This document shows, piece by piece, positions 8,264 to 17,011 of a stretch of DNA of 64,000 bases. The position numbers and the translations under genes were made by a program. Numbering within the stretch: position 1 is the stretch's first letter; the number at the start of each line of letters is the position of its first letter. This DNA is from JANJUB01 sp040081075 (GTDB taxonomy: Bacteria > Armatimonadota > Fimbriimonadia > Fimbriimonadales > Fimbriimonadaceae): NCBI GenBank assembly GCA_040081075.1, contig JBEBHJ010000005.1, positions 26,578 to 90,577 on the forward strand. Reading direction: 5' to 3'. The notes under the pieces were generated by a model that saw only the letters and a list, made by a program, of their open reading frames with translations, ran no database searches and was not told the origin of the DNA.

Positions 8264-9274
8264 ATGGCAACTCGCATTGGAATCAACGGTTTTGGTCGTA
8301 TAGGTCGCTTAACGCTTCGCACTCTTTTGAAGCGGTACAAGGGTCAATTTGATGTTGTGGCGATCAATGATTTGACGGATTGCCGCACAAACGCGCACCT
8401 GTTCAAATACGACACCACCTATGGGCCGTTCGCCGGCACCGTGGAGCACGATGACACGAGCATTTCGGTTGATGGAGACAAACTGAGCGTTTTTGCGCAG
8501 ACCGATCCGGGGCAGATTCCTTGGGGCGATGTTGGAGCGGATATCGTTATCGAAGCGACGGGTCGCTTTACCGATGCCACCCTTGCCGTAGCCCATAAGA
8601 ACGCGGGCGCCAAAAAAGTGATTATCTCAGCACCGGGCAAGAACGAAGATTTAACGATCGTCTTGGGTGTTAACGATGATATGTATGATCCAGCCAAACA
8701 CCACGTCATTTCAAATGCTTCGTGCACCACGAATGGTCTCGCCCCAGTTGCAAAAGCGTTACACGATCGGTTTGGCATTGATCGGGGTTTGCTGACGACG
8801 GTTCACGCGTACACGAACTCACAATCGATCGTTGATACGGCCAAGAAAGACGTTCGTGATGCGCGCGCCGGAGCTGAGAACATTGTGCCGTCCTCAACGG
8901 GCGCGGCTAAGGCGGTTGGATTGGTTATCCCCGAGCTCAAAGGCAAGTTCACAGGCATGGCGTTCCGGGTCCCAACGCGAACGGTTTCCGTTGTTGACTT
9001 CACCGCCATTCTCAATCGAGATGCTCCGGTGGAAGAGATTAACGCCGTCATGAAGGAATATGCTGAGGGTCCGATGAAGGGCATTTTGCGCTATTCTGAT
9101 GAAGAACTGGTTTCCAGCGACCTCATCGGTGACGAGCACAGCTCCATTTTCTCGGCGGTTGATACGGTTGGGATGGGGAATTTCGTGAAGTGTGTAGCCT
9201 GGTATGACAACGAGTGGGGTTACTCCTGCCGAGTCGCCGACCTCTGCAAGTTCCTCGCTGAAAAGGGCATGTAA
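8264..9274 (+). CDS. gap: Glyceraldehyde-3-phosphate dehydrogenase, type I
   Basis: 336 residues, full length. Catalyses NAD-dependent conversion of glyceraldehyde 3-phosphate to 1,3-bisphosphoglycerate in glycolysis and gluconeogenesis. N-terminal Rossmann motif GINGFGRIGR (residues 7-16), INDLTD at 34-39 typical of the NAD-preferring type, catalytic Cys154 in SNASCTTN and His181 in TVHAYT, and the C-terminal YDNEWGYS signature. TAAACT ends 7 nt before ATG 8264, with no Shine-Dalgarno, so translation may be leaderless; a conventional promoter further upstream is also possible. The gene stands alone, without pgk or tpi nearby. Confidence 0.97.
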   Translation: MATRIGINGFGRIGRLTLRTLLKRYKGQFDVVAINDLTDCRTNAHLFKYDTTYGPFAGTVEHDDTSISVDGDKLSVFAQTDPGQIPWGDVGADIVIEATGRFTDATLAVAHKNAGAKKVIISAPGKNEDLTIVLGVNDDMYDPAKHHVISNASCTTNGLAPVAKALHDRFGIDRGLLTTVHAYTNSQSIVDTAKKDVRDARAGAENIVPSSTGAAKAVGLVIPELKGKFTGMAFRVPTRTVSVVDFTAILNRDAPVEEINAVMKEYAEGPMKGILRYSDEELVSSDLIGDEHSSIFSAVDTVGMGNFVKCVAWYDNEWGYSCRVADLCKFLAEKGM

Positions 9275-9335
9275 CGGGAACGCGCCCCTTGTTGGGCGGA
9301 CAGTGGAATAGGGATCGCTTGCGAAGGCGTCTACA

Positions 9336-9725
9336 TTAGACGAACGTCAAGTTCGATGACTCCGGCTCTTCGGCTGGAGCAGAAACCGGGGCGACTTCTA
9401 CTGCGTTGGGGCGGTGCTGGGTGATGAGGGCGCCGAAGAACCAGCAGCTCCAAACGAAGAGGTAAACGCCGCTACCCCATAGCGAGGCCTTTCGCACGAA
9501 ATCGCGATTGTGGGCGGCGTACCAGCGCATTGCATACCAACCCACGAAAATGGTGGCTCCCTTACCCAGCGCAAAAAGCCATTCGCTTTTTTGGATGAGA
9601 ACGTTCATGATCGGATTCAGTTCTACGATTAAACCTTGGGAATGCAACACGGCCGTGCTCACGAGGTCAATAAGACCAATCGCGACGAATAGGGCCAAGG
9701 CGCGGGTTGGGAATAATGCTTTCAT
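9336..9725 (-). CDS. DUF5658-like small membrane protein
   Basis: About 129 residues from ATG 9725 (a GTG at 9764 gives 13 more). Three or four membrane helices; the first carries IDLVSTAVLH followed by ELNPIM, the pattern I associate with DUF5658, in which a conserved Asp and an ENP motif lie around helix one and two. C-terminal tail is Ala/Pro/Glu-rich and presumably cytoplasmic. The start lies inside the 3' end of dacB (59-base overlap on the same strand), with a GAGGGTAGG purine stretch upstream that could be its ribosome binding site. Function of the family is unknown. Confidence 0.7.
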   Translation of the reverse strand: MKALFPTRALALFVAIGLIDLVSTAVLHSQGLIVELNPIMNVLIQKSEWLFALGKGATIFVGWYAMRWYAAHNRDFVRKASLWGSGVYLFVWSCWFFGALITQHRPNAVEVAPVSAPAEEPESSNLTFV

Positions 9726-10986
9726 TACTGCCAGACCTACCCTCAAGAAGCGTACCGATTCCACTTCCTTCTAGCATACGCACAATTTCATCTTGTATGC
9801 CGCGAACCTGTGCATTCGTAGAAACATAGTTGTTGAAAACCATGCTAATTACCAGTTTCTGACCGGAGGGACCGGCAACTACACCAGTAAGCGCACATGC
9901 CGAATCAAGGGTGCCCGTTTTGCCTCGAAATCCGGAACCAGCCAGTCGACCATCAAGGGTCCCATTCCCCGGACTGGCAAGAGCATTCAGCCACTTGTCA
10001 CCCCACGAGTTGGTGGCAAACCCCATGACTCTAGCGAGCGCCCGGGTTGTCACAAAATTATGACGGCTCATCCCGCTGCCATCTTGAGGCCGAAGATCTG
10101 CCCCTTCGCAACCAACTTCTTTAGTTAGAAAAGCCTTAAGGCGATCGCACGCGATGTCGTATGGCTTAGAACCAAGCGGACCCTCGCTGGCAGCTGCCAT
10201 TAGAAGAAGGTTCTCAGCGATGTTATTGTCGCTCTTGACGAGGCACTCAGTCGCCATTTCTTGCAAGCGTGGAGACTTGATCTCAAAATCGGCGGGTCGA
10301 TCCGGCAGCTCTTTGGCTTGTGTGAAATAGCCCCCAAAGAACTTAGCCACCACTTTGTCGGGTTCGTGAATAGCCAAAGTATCCAGCCTGGTTCTTGCCT
10401 GAGGCACTTTGCCTGAAACAAGGGCGAACCGTCGAAAAGGATCAAACTCAACTTTAACGCTATTGGCATCGGAGTAATTGAGCGAAGTGGCTCCGTACGA
10501 TTCAGGCAAATAAAACAGCCGCCCACCTTCGGCCCATAATTCGAAACTGCCGCGATCAACGGTCAAGGCGGTCACTTCGGCCGCGTATTTGTTGGGTAGA
10601 TCGTCCAACTCCCATCCCCCTGGCACGCCGACTCGGTAGCTTTGCTTGACGCAGACAGTCGTGAATTTTCCTAACTTCGCCCGCGCCGCTTTCAACTGGT
10701 CGTAAGTAAGCATCGGGTTCCCGGGAGCATCGATGATTAGTTTTGGACCCTGTTTCCAAAATCGAGTTACTGATTGAAAATCTGGTCCCAGCCTCTGCCA
10801 CGCGTAACTCACACTGAGAATCTTCTGATTACTCGCGGGCATGACCCGAGTGGAGCTCAGTCGCTCATAGAGGACCTTGCCGTCGAGCGTTCGCAATGTC
10901 GCGGCGGCGACAGAGCCATTCAGATAGGAGCTATCCAGTTTTGCGTCGAGCTGGGTTGCTTGGAGCGCGATTGCGAGACAAATCAC
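9667..10986 (-). CDS. dacB: D-alanyl-D-alanine carboxypeptidase/endopeptidase, PBP4 (S13) type
   Basis: 439 residues from a GTG start. All three penicillin-binding motifs are present: SNQK (Ser52-Lys55), SDN (252-254) and KTGT (356-359). The enzyme trims or opens peptide cross-links of peptidoglycan in the periplasm. The N-terminus (MICLAIALQATQ) is a very short signal sequence. TAAACT lies 6 nt before the GTG, and AGGAG overlaps the same interval, so either mode of initiation is possible. The final 35 residues, after RMLEG, are polar and lack family character; they are encoded in the region shared with the DUF5658 gene, and may be a recent read-through extension. It follows the DUF1501 gene by 14 bases. 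Confidence 0.92.
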   Translation of the reverse strand: MICLAIALQATQLDAKLDSSYLNGSVAAATLRTLDGKVLYERLSSTRVMPASNQKILSVSYAWQRLGPDFQSVTRFWKQGPKLIIDAPGNPMLTYDQLKAARAKLGKFTTVCVKQSYRVGVPGGWELDDLPNKYAAEVTALTVDRGSFELWAEGGRLFYLPESYGATSLNYSDANSVKVEFDPFRRFALVSGKVPQARTRLDTLAIHEPDKVVAKFFGGYFTQAKELPDRPADFEIKSPRLQEMATECLVKSDNNIAENLLLMAAASEGPLGSKPYDIACDRLKAFLTKEVGCEGADLRPQDGSGMSRHNFVTTRALARVMGFATNSWGDKWLNALASPGNGTLDGRLAGSGFRGKTGTLDSACALTGVVAGPSGQKLVISMVFNNYVSTNAQVRGIQDEIVRMLEGSGIGTLLEGRSGSNESIIPNPRLGPIRRDWSY

Positions 10987-11000
10987 GCTCCTAGTTTACG

Positions 11001-12260
11001 CTAGGCGAATAGTCCAATTGAATCGAGGCGAGCTTGTGAGAAGACCTTATCGGTTTTGGCAAATCCCATCCTCTTTTGCAACGCCTCGGCCAGGATGGCT
11101 CGATAGTCGGTGGTCACCTTCACATCATCGCCATCCAGGTTCGGTTTGTCCAGCCCAAGCAGCTTCCCATGAACCTTTCCGCCGTTCACGTGTCCACCAA
11201 GGGCAAACAAGATGGAGCCCCGCCCGTGGTCCGTGCCGAGCGCGTTATTTTCATAAACTCGACGGCCAAACTCGGTCATGACAATGACGGTGGTTTCCTT
11301 CATACGGTCACCCATGTCGTCGGCGAAAGCGCGAAGGCTTCGAGCGACGTCGTCCTGTTGGCTTGCGTGAATGCCAGTTGATCCGCCCTGAGCAACGTGG
11401 CTATCCCATCCCGTCATCTCCAAACACGCAATTTCCAATCCGATTTCTGCCTTGATCAGAAATGCGGCTTGTTTTAAGCCCCGCCCCAACTCGAGTTCAG
11501 GATAGTTTGCGTTGCCCTCTGCTTTATAGGAAGTGAAATCGAGCTTTTCAAGCGTTTTCAACACATTCAACGTGTTCCTTCCCGCCAAACCCATTTCATC
11601 CTGGGCTAACGCGTATTCGGACGTTATCGCTTCGCGGAACGCCTGATCACCTTCTAGCTTAAACTCAGCGACCTCCCGAATGTTAAGCGCGTTCGGGCCG
11701 CCCCTGAGGGAGTCGGGCAAAACATCGGCGATGCTCACGGCTCGCATAGGAGAGTTTCCATCCGTTGCGGCCAGGTAGCGCGCGAGCCAGCCATTTTGTA
11801 CGCCGGGACCCATCCGCTCGATGCCGCGCTCCATCGCGCTCATCGCCTCGAAGTGCGACCGCGTGTGATCTTGGGAACCAACGGCGTGAACGATTCCGAG
11901 TTGCCCATTTTCGTAAAGAGGCAACAGAGGAGCCATGGCAGGATGGAAGCCGAAGTGGCCATCCAAGTCCAAAACCCGATCCGCTCTTGGCCCCGACTTT
12001 GGCGGGCTCATCCTTAGCGATGGCCTGGCTCGATGATAGTTGTCATCGTTGTAGGGAACCACAATGTTCAGTCCGTCCGCACCTCCGCGCAGGAAGATGA
12101 CAACCAGCGTGTCACGATTCTTCGTTTGTTTTCGGACGGTGATATCAGCCAGGGCCGATCGTGTTCCTACCCACGATAGGGCACCCAGAGCCCCCGCTTT
12201 GAGCAGTGAGCGGCGCGAGAGCCAAGAGCTGTAACCGTCGCAATGTTCAGTTGATTTCAT
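11001..12260 (-). CDS. DUF1501 family protein, twin-arginine-type signal
   Basis: 419 residues. The start at 12260 is fixed by GGAGGT 7 nt upstream; the ATG/GTG at 12299 lies inside the preceding gene. N-terminus has WLSRRSLLKAGALGALSW, a twin-arginine-like signal. The alkaline-phosphatase-like DUF1501 core has FLRGGADGLNIVVPY near residue 58 and MTEFGRRVYEN and LGTDHGRGS in the C-terminal half. DUF1501 proteins are usually encoded next to DUF1800 partners, as here (5-base gap). Their biochemical role is unestablished; export and a metal-dependent hydrolase-like fold are the best inferences. Confidence 0.92.
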   Translation of the reverse strand: MKSTEHCDGYSSWLSRRSLLKAGALGALSWVGTRSALADITVRKQTKNRDTLVVIFLRGGADGLNIVVPYNDDNYHRARPSLRMSPPKSGPRADRVLDLDGHFGFHPAMAPLLPLYENGQLGIVHAVGSQDHTRSHFEAMSAMERGIERMGPGVQNGWLARYLAATDGNSPMRAVSIADVLPDSLRGGPNALNIREVAEFKLEGDQAFREAITSEYALAQDEMGLAGRNTLNVLKTLEKLDFTSYKAEGNANYPELELGRGLKQAAFLIKAEIGLEIACLEMTGWDSHVAQGGSTGIHASQQDDVARSLRAFADDMGDRMKETTVIVMTEFGRRVYENNALGTDHGRGSILFALGGHVNGGKVHGKLLGLDKPNLDGDDVKVTTDYRAILAEALQKRMGFAKTDKVFSQARLDSIGLFA

Positions 12261-12265
12261 CTTCT

Positions 12266-13630
12266 TTACCTCCACTGAAACGCGGGCGCCGCCATGCACA
12301 CCGCGATTGATTTTCCAGGAGCCTGAATCCCGAGGATGAGCTCGGATTCCCGACCCTTAACGTAGTCTTCCCGGAACCAAGTGCCACCAATCCCCTTGTT
12401 CTCCAACTGCCAACAAAAGTTCCAGCGAGCCATGAGCGACCCGGTCCAAGCTGCGGTCCGGTCGGGATATCCATCCGGCATCGGCCACCCATAAAGGGGT
12501 TGGCCCATCGACGTAAGATGATTGTGCAGATTCGTCGCACAATCAGATTCGGCTCCGATTGCCCTCAGTGCGGACAACAAGAAGTCGTTGGGGCGCTTGA
12601 CGAGGGGCTTGGCGTTCTTCAAGTTCTCTTCAGTTAGAATCGCCCGAAGCACGGCCTTGATGTCACCCTTGGTTTTGAGAAACGTTTGGGTTGCCCCATC
12701 ATGAGCGAGATGATCGTAGTCTCCAAGGAAGTATCGGCACAACTTGCCCGTGATGAACCTCGCCGTTGAAGGGTGGTTTGCAAGGATTCTTAGAGCCTGA
12801 TCGCCCGCGGGTTTTCCCCCCGCGAGACGATGCCCCAGCACCGTGGCGGGAACGTCGTCGTGCTGCTTTTCATCATAACGAAATTTCTGCTTAGGCCTTA
12901 GCATCCGAGTTTCAATATGCCAGCCAGTGAGGCACCGGGCCAGCTCCATAACATCCTTTTGGGAGTACCCGCCGTGGACTCCAAGCGTATGGAGTTCCAT
13001 GATTTCGCGGGCGTAGTTCTCATTGGCGACGCCTTTCTTGTTGAGGTCGTTATTGAGATAACCCAGCATTGCCGCGCTATGAGCGCTCGCCACGAGAAGA
13101 TCGTGGAAATTACCCAGGGCGTTCTTTCGAATCACCTCCCGATCATCGGTTGGTTTTCGGTACGCATTTTCGCCTTTCTCGGCGATGATATTGAAATGGT
13201 TGGTCCAAAAATCAACCATCCTTTCGCGCAACTGATACGGGCTATAGAGTTGGCGCAACAGCGTGTCTTGACGAAACTGCCGGATGACTTCGCCCTCGGG
13301 CAAGTCGTGGAGCTCGGCCGCATTGATTCGGTTGACGTCGAGTCGGCTGAGTTGAAACATCAGCACTGGATCGTTTTCCAAAACGGGGGCGGCAAGTTGC
13401 TCCTCAACGTAAGCCGAGATGCCTTTCTTGCGAAGCATCGCCAAGTCCCCGGGCACAGGCCCAAAGCCCATCCTGTTCAAGGCTGTAATCTCAAAGCTGG
13501 GCAATTCTGGCGTTTGCGGGTCCACCGGGAGGGGCCTTGAGGCGACCTTTCGCGCCAAGCCCACACATCCGGTGGCAACCACGCCCGCCGCCACCGCAGC
13601 ACCGGCAACGATAAAATCTCTGCGTTCCAT
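12266..13630 (-). CDS. DUF1800 family protein, exported lipoprotein-like
   Basis: 454 residues; ATG 13630 with AAAGGAG 5 nt upstream. The N-terminus MERRDFIVAGAAVAAGVVATGC combines twin arginine-like residues with a lipobox-like VATGC, so it may be a lipidated Tat substrate. DUF1800 marks: ALNRMGFGP near residue 50, WTNHFNI near 145, ENYAREIMELHTLGVHGGYS near 215 and MLGYLNND. Immediately upstream of the DUF1501 gene; the pair is conserved in many phyla and is commonly proposed to act together outside the cytoplasm. No catalytic function is established. Confidence 0.92.
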   Translation of the reverse strand: MERRDFIVAGAAVAAGVVATGCVGLARKVASRPLPVDPQTPELPSFEITALNRMGFGPVPGDLAMLRKKGISAYVEEQLAAPVLENDPVLMFQLSRLDVNRINAAELHDLPEGEVIRQFRQDTLLRQLYSPYQLRERMVDFWTNHFNIIAEKGENAYRKPTDDREVIRKNALGNFHDLLVASAHSAAMLGYLNNDLNKKGVANENYAREIMELHTLGVHGGYSQKDVMELARCLTGWHIETRMLRPKQKFRYDEKQHDDVPATVLGHRLAGGKPAGDQALRILANHPSTARFITGKLCRYFLGDYDHLAHDGATQTFLKTKGDIKAVLRAILTEENLKNAKPLVKRPNDFLLSALRAIGAESDCATNLHNHLTSMGQPLYGWPMPDGYPDRTAAWTGSLMARWNFCWQLENKGIGGTWFREDYVKGRESELILGIQAPGKSIAVCMAAPAFQWR

Positions 13631-13639
13631 GTTGCTCCT

Positions 13640-14149
13640 TTACGGAATGAAGGTGACTTCAGCGACCGACTCGCGGGCAACCATTGCTTGTGCGCCAACG
13701 CCCATCGAGATGATGAGGAGCAATGGCGCTACGAAGAACCAGCCAAAAACCGGCATGATAGAGGCGATGACAACCACGGTCGCCGCTTTGGTCAGGCTGG
13801 CATAAACCGAGGTGTTCGGCTCCATCGCGCGAATTCGACCGGCAATAATCATGCAAAGACCCGACATCCCGAACATTGAGACCGAGATGAGGCCAAAAAG
13901 GCCGATCGTGCCGATCAGCTTTGCCACGGGGTTTGGAATCTGCATTGCGACGATGCTGAAAAGTCCAACGGTGAGTATCAGGCCAACGCCGATGGCGAAA
14001 CTTCGCCAGGGGTGACGCTCAGTAAGGGCGCGGGCGGTTTGTGCTCTTTGCGCGAACAAGATCGCGGTGCCAAGCATCATGGCCCAAGTTGTAAGTCCAA
14101 AGCCCACGAGTAGGGCTACGATTGCGAAACTATCTCCGATTGTGCTCAT
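13640..14149 (-). CDS. Four-helix membrane protein, function unknown
   Basis: 169 residues from ATG 14149, with four predicted membrane helices (near residues 10-32, 50-75, 80-103 and 120-150). A longer frame to 14218 is rejected because it would run through the hairpin at 14205-14246 and adds a polar, unhelpful extension. No family recognised. It ends 9 bases before DUF1800 begins, so it probably leads the DUF1800-DUF1501-dacB transcript. No strong ribosome binding site is visible; the region upstream carries only a weak CTAACT hexamer. Confidence 0.7.
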   Translation of the reverse strand: MSTIGDSFAIVALLVGFGLTTWAMMLGTAILFAQRAQTARALTERHPWRSFAIGVGLILTVGLFSIVAMQIPNPVAKLIGTIGLFGLISVSMFGMSGLCMIIAGRIRAMEPNTSVYASLTKAATVVVIASIMPVFGWFFVAPLLLIISMGVGAQAMVARESVAEVTFIP

Positions 14150-14204
14150 TTTGTTAGTTAGAACCTCTTCGCTCTTATCATAGGCTCGTTCCGTGAGGGA
14201 ATCA

Positions 14205-14246
14205 GCCCAAAGGCCCAAACGGAGTTGTCACTTCGGGCCTTTGGGC
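14205..14246. terminator. 12-bp perfect inverted repeat, probable transcription stop
   Basis: GCCCAAAGGCCC (14205-14216) and GGGCCTTTGGGC (14235-14246) with an 18-base spacer. It lies just downstream of the 377-residue gene (minus strand) and upstream of the next one. There is no T-run on either side, so it may act as a Rho-type or RNA-stability hairpin. Confidence 0.45.
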
Positions 14247-14307
14247 CCGCAGGAGCTTCAAAGTTCCGAACTTGCCGGACCAGGAATCAGCCCGTTTTGT
14301 GCTCGGT

Positions 14308-15441
14308 CTAGCGGAAATGATCTTGGATGGATTGGTCTCCAATGATCCCGCCAGGCGGAGGGCTGTGCTCAAGCGGTTTGATTTTTAGCGCATCCTCAAC
14401 GTCCTTATCGGTAAGCAAGAAGAAGGTAGAGCTGAGAATCTCATCAACTGAGCCAGACCTGTTTCTGCCCAGAATTCTCAAGAATTCTGGATTGTATTTT
14501 TCTCTGTGTCGTTCGCTCCCGGCACCGCTAATAGAGAGCTCCCAGTAGTTACCAGAACGACGTATTGAAGCTCGAAAGGGCACGCCCGAGCGGGTCAGCA
14601 CGATATAGGTTGCGCTCTCACGACCGACTGAGACCGACCCCATCGTGCTCACAACTTCGGTGATATCCACATCGCCAACAAACGCCGAGTTCTTCAGGAT
14701 TCGCCACACCTTGGGAGTCACAGTGCCGTAAAACTCAATCGCCTTATCCCGATTGGTGAGGAAAACAGGGCTGAAATAGGGGTTTGGCAAAGGCATCGTC
14801 AGAACGATCTCAAGATTTTTCTCTTGATCAAAGGAGAGGTAAGCGTCCATTCCCCACAGGCTCATTTGCCTATTCCCGATTCCCTTCATCTCTTTTACTA
14901 CGGCGTTCAAGTGATAGCCGAGGGTCTGAACGGCTCCGATCGGTTCGCTTGGTTGTCCGCGGCTCAAAGCTGATTTCTCACCCTTCGGGTTCCCCAGGTA
15001 CGGCCAAAAGGGGCGGACCGGTTGGGCGAGCGGGTCGTTGAGAATTTCTTCTACCGCAGCGCGATCAAAAATGAGCCAAGTCGTGGCCGAAACCGGGCTT
15101 GCCGATCCCCTCGGGAAGACCGCATCTGTTCGAAAGCTGCCAATGAGCCTTTGGTGCCCGTAGGTCCATATCAGCCCCCGACCAAACGCCATGTTCATGT
15201 TCTCGGTCTCTATCCGACCAACAGAAAACTCACTTGAGCATTGCAGTGTGTTGGTCCAAAACGCTTGAAACATCGGCAATTGTTCATAAAACATTGCATG
15301 GCGCCTTTCCATGGCTAGCCGTTTGACGGCGCGTTGTGACCGCCAAGGTTCGACGATGCGCGTCCAAGTCTGCTGACCCACGATTGCAACCGCTAACCCC
15401 AATAGAAGCGACTTTCGACGAGACCAAGCCCATTCCAACAT
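14308..15441 (-). CDS. Membrane-anchored protein of unknown function
   Basis: 377 residues. A single hydrophobic helix near residues 11-28 follows MLEWAWSRRKS, predicting a bitopic protein with the bulk outside. No conserved motif was recognised; the body is a mixture of beta-like segments and two hydrophilic linkers (PVRPFWPYLGNPKGEKS). TAATCT ends 6 nt before ATG 15441, consistent with a leaderless transcript. It is divergent from the pentapeptide-repeat gene across 123 bases. Codon pattern and length support a real gene. Confidence 0.7.
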   Translation of the reverse strand: MLEWAWSRRKSLLLGLAVAIVGQQTWTRIVEPWRSQRAVKRLAMERRHAMFYEQLPMFQAFWTNTLQCSSEFSVGRIETENMNMAFGRGLIWTYGHQRLIGSFRTDAVFPRGSASPVSATTWLIFDRAAVEEILNDPLAQPVRPFWPYLGNPKGEKSALSRGQPSEPIGAVQTLGYHLNAVVKEMKGIGNRQMSLWGMDAYLSFDQEKNLEIVLTMPLPNPYFSPVFLTNRDKAIEFYGTVTPKVWRILKNSAFVGDVDITEVVSTMGSVSVGRESATYIVLTRSGVPFRASIRRSGNYWELSISGAGSERHREKYNPEFLRILGRNRSGSVDEILSSTFFLLTDKDVEDALKIKPLEHSPPPGGIIGDQSIQDHFR

Positions 15442-15493
15442 TTCGTCAGATTACTCGAATCCCTCATTTACTTCACCGACGTAATTTCCAAAC

Positions 15494-15543
15494 TGACGGC
15501 TACACTGATGGCGACTGTTCGCGGTGTGGAATCCTCGCGATAG
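15494..15543 (+). promoter_or_regulatory. Promoter-like TGAC-GCTACACTGATG block with an 11-codon ORF
   Basis: TGACGGCTACACTGATG (15494-15510) is nearly repeated at 16508-16524 (TGACAGCTACACTGATG), upstream of the next gene. TACACT is the probable -10. The ATG at its end opens an 11-codon frame stopping at 15543, 21 bases before the pentapeptide-repeat gene; its translation is uncertain because it would start only one base after the hexamer. Confidence 0.35.
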
Positions 15544-15564
15544 TCAAGATTTGGATCAAGGGAC

Positions 15565-16479
15565 ATGCTGTATAAGAAGGTGAACTGGGACGGCCAAATG
15601 TTTCAAAGGCTAAGGCGCGGGAAGAGCCTGGATGGGCTTGGTCTACCGATTGTCGATGGGCGCAGGTTGATCGAGAATCTCAAGGTGCCAGCGCCTGAAA
15701 CTGCTTTTGAAACTCAGGCGCATGGTTTTACGCTGGCTCTCCTAAGTTCAAACAATCATGTGAAGAGACGCCACTGGAAGGACATTCATTTCAAAGGTTG
15801 TGAGTTGCCTAACGTTGGTTTTTTTGATGCCGAAATACAAAACTGTATCTTCGAGAAGTGCAACTGCAACGAAATCGGGTTTTGGTCAACCAAGATTTCA
15901 GATGTCACATTTTTGCGTTGCATACTTCGAGACGCTGCGTTTGGTGGCAATGACATTGTCAATTCAATACCTCCCAGTTGCTTTCGGAACGTAAAATTCG
16001 AGAGGTGCGACTTACGCGGCGCCGCCAATTCTTGTGAGATCTACGAGCGCTGTGAGTTCATAAATTGCAATTTGGGGACAATGGATTTCGGTGGAGCAGT
16101 CTTTAGGCAATGTAAGTTTGTTGGAAAGTTGGAGGCGACATTTCGACACCGTAACCCACTCTTCCCGAAAGCAGAGCCAAATCTGATGTTGGATCTTGAT
16201 TTCACCCAAGCAGATGTCACCTACTCTCAATTCCTTGGTATTTCTGTTGATCCAAAGTGGTTTGGATCAAATCCGGACCTCATCTTTCTCAGAAATGGGC
16301 CACAGGACTGGTCCGACTGGAGTAAGACGCTGGTCAAGCCCGAACTCCCAGGGCTTCATATCTTTATCGAGCATCACATGAAATGTGGAACCCCCGCCGT
16401 GATAAGCAGACGATTTCTCCTTTCTTGCGGATTTTCGGAGAGCGAAATTGACATGCTAGGAAAGAACTTGCCAGCCTAG
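15565..16479 (+). CDS. Pentapeptide-repeat-like protein
   Basis: 304 residues. The central region (about 70-190) carries degenerate pentapeptide repeats with the A(D/N)LXX-like period, here mostly with Cys or Phe in the centre: FKGCELPNVGFFDAEIQNC, FEKCNC, FERCDLRGA, FINCNLGTMDFGGAVFRQC. Such repeats fold as a right-handed quadrilateral beta-helix. The Cys-rich ladder is more pronounced than usual. No signal peptide, so cytoplasmic. C-terminal 100 residues are not repetitive. Target is unknown; some pentapeptide proteins mimic DNA, but this one is not notably acidic. Confidence 0.75.
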   Translation: MLYKKVNWDGQMFQRLRRGKSLDGLGLPIVDGRRLIENLKVPAPETAFETQAHGFTLALLSSNNHVKRRHWKDIHFKGCELPNVGFFDAEIQNCIFEKCNCNEIGFWSTKISDVTFLRCILRDAAFGGNDIVNSIPPSCFRNVKFERCDLRGAANSCEIYERCEFINCNLGTMDFGGAVFRQCKFVGKLEATFRHRNPLFPKAEPNLMLDLDFTQADVTYSQFLGISVDPKWFGSNPDLIFLRNGPQDWSDWSKTLVKPELPGLHIFIEHHMKCGTPAVISRRFLLSCGFSESEIDMLGKNLPA

Positions 16480-16514
16480 CGATCGGCCCAAAACTTGCGG
16501 GTGCCCGTGACAGC

Positions 16515-16520
16515 TACACT
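16515..16520 (+). promoter_or_regulatory. -10 hexamer TACACT, leaderless arrangement
   Basis: TACACT is followed by GATGC and GTG 16526. The block TGACAGCTACACTGATG is a near copy of the one at 15494-15510. Confidence 0.5.
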
Positions 16521-16525
16521 GATGC

Positions 16526-17011
16526 GTGGCTAAACCAATCAAGCATGTAACTCCGGAAGGGCGCGTGGAGGCTTGGCGGAAGAAATGGGGCACTCCCGTA
16601 AAGTTGGATGACGCCACCGCTCAGGTTTGGCTCGACGAATTCGAACAGCAGTTTATCCCCGGGCACATGCTGAAGCGATTCCAAAAGACCTTTGGTGTGC
16701 CTCGCGCAAAGTTCGGAAATCGGTTTTTCCACGATGACGCGAAGTACCGCACGTGGGAGGTGAGGCTTTCGGAGTTACTAAAATCCGAGGCAACCCACCT
16801 GGAGGCCGTTGTGATCTACGAAGCCGACGAGCGGGTGGAAGCTTACAAGATTAGGGGCGAGCTCAGACGGAGTTTGGGAGATATCTTTGTGGATGATTGG
16901 CATGCCGCATGCGCGATTGTGAGAGACGAAAGCGTGACGCTCTACGCATTCGTTGAACCCAAAATGAAGGGATCTGTGGTCTTGGTCAGGTCGAATCCAG
17001 AAGCAGATTAG
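16526..17011 (+). CDS. Protein of unknown function, 161 residues
   Basis: GTG start at 16526. Mixed alpha/beta soluble protein, no signal peptide or membrane helix, basic N-terminus (MAKPIKHVTPEGRVEAWRKK). No family recognised. The C-terminal half alternates short strands (EAVVIYEADERVEAY, ACAIVRDESVTLYAF), suggesting a compact beta domain. Its 3' end overlaps the convergent secreted EEP gene by 4 bases. The start follows TACACT by 5 nt with no Shine-Dalgarno. Coding nature is supported by the clean promoter/start geometry and lack of internal odd codons. Confidence 0.65.
   Translation: MAKPIKHVTPEGRVEAWRKKWGTPVKLDDATAQVWLDEFEQQFIPGHMLKRFQKTFGVPRAKFGNRFFHDDAKYRTWEVRLSELLKSEATHLEAVVIYEADERVEAYKIRGELRRSLGDIFVDDWHAACAIVRDESVTLYAFVEPKMKGSVVLVRSNPEAD

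Noticed and set aside
12917..13540. 207-codon plus-strand frame inside the DUF1800 gene
   Set aside because: Opposite-strand shadow of the DUF1800 gene; no start signals or motif.
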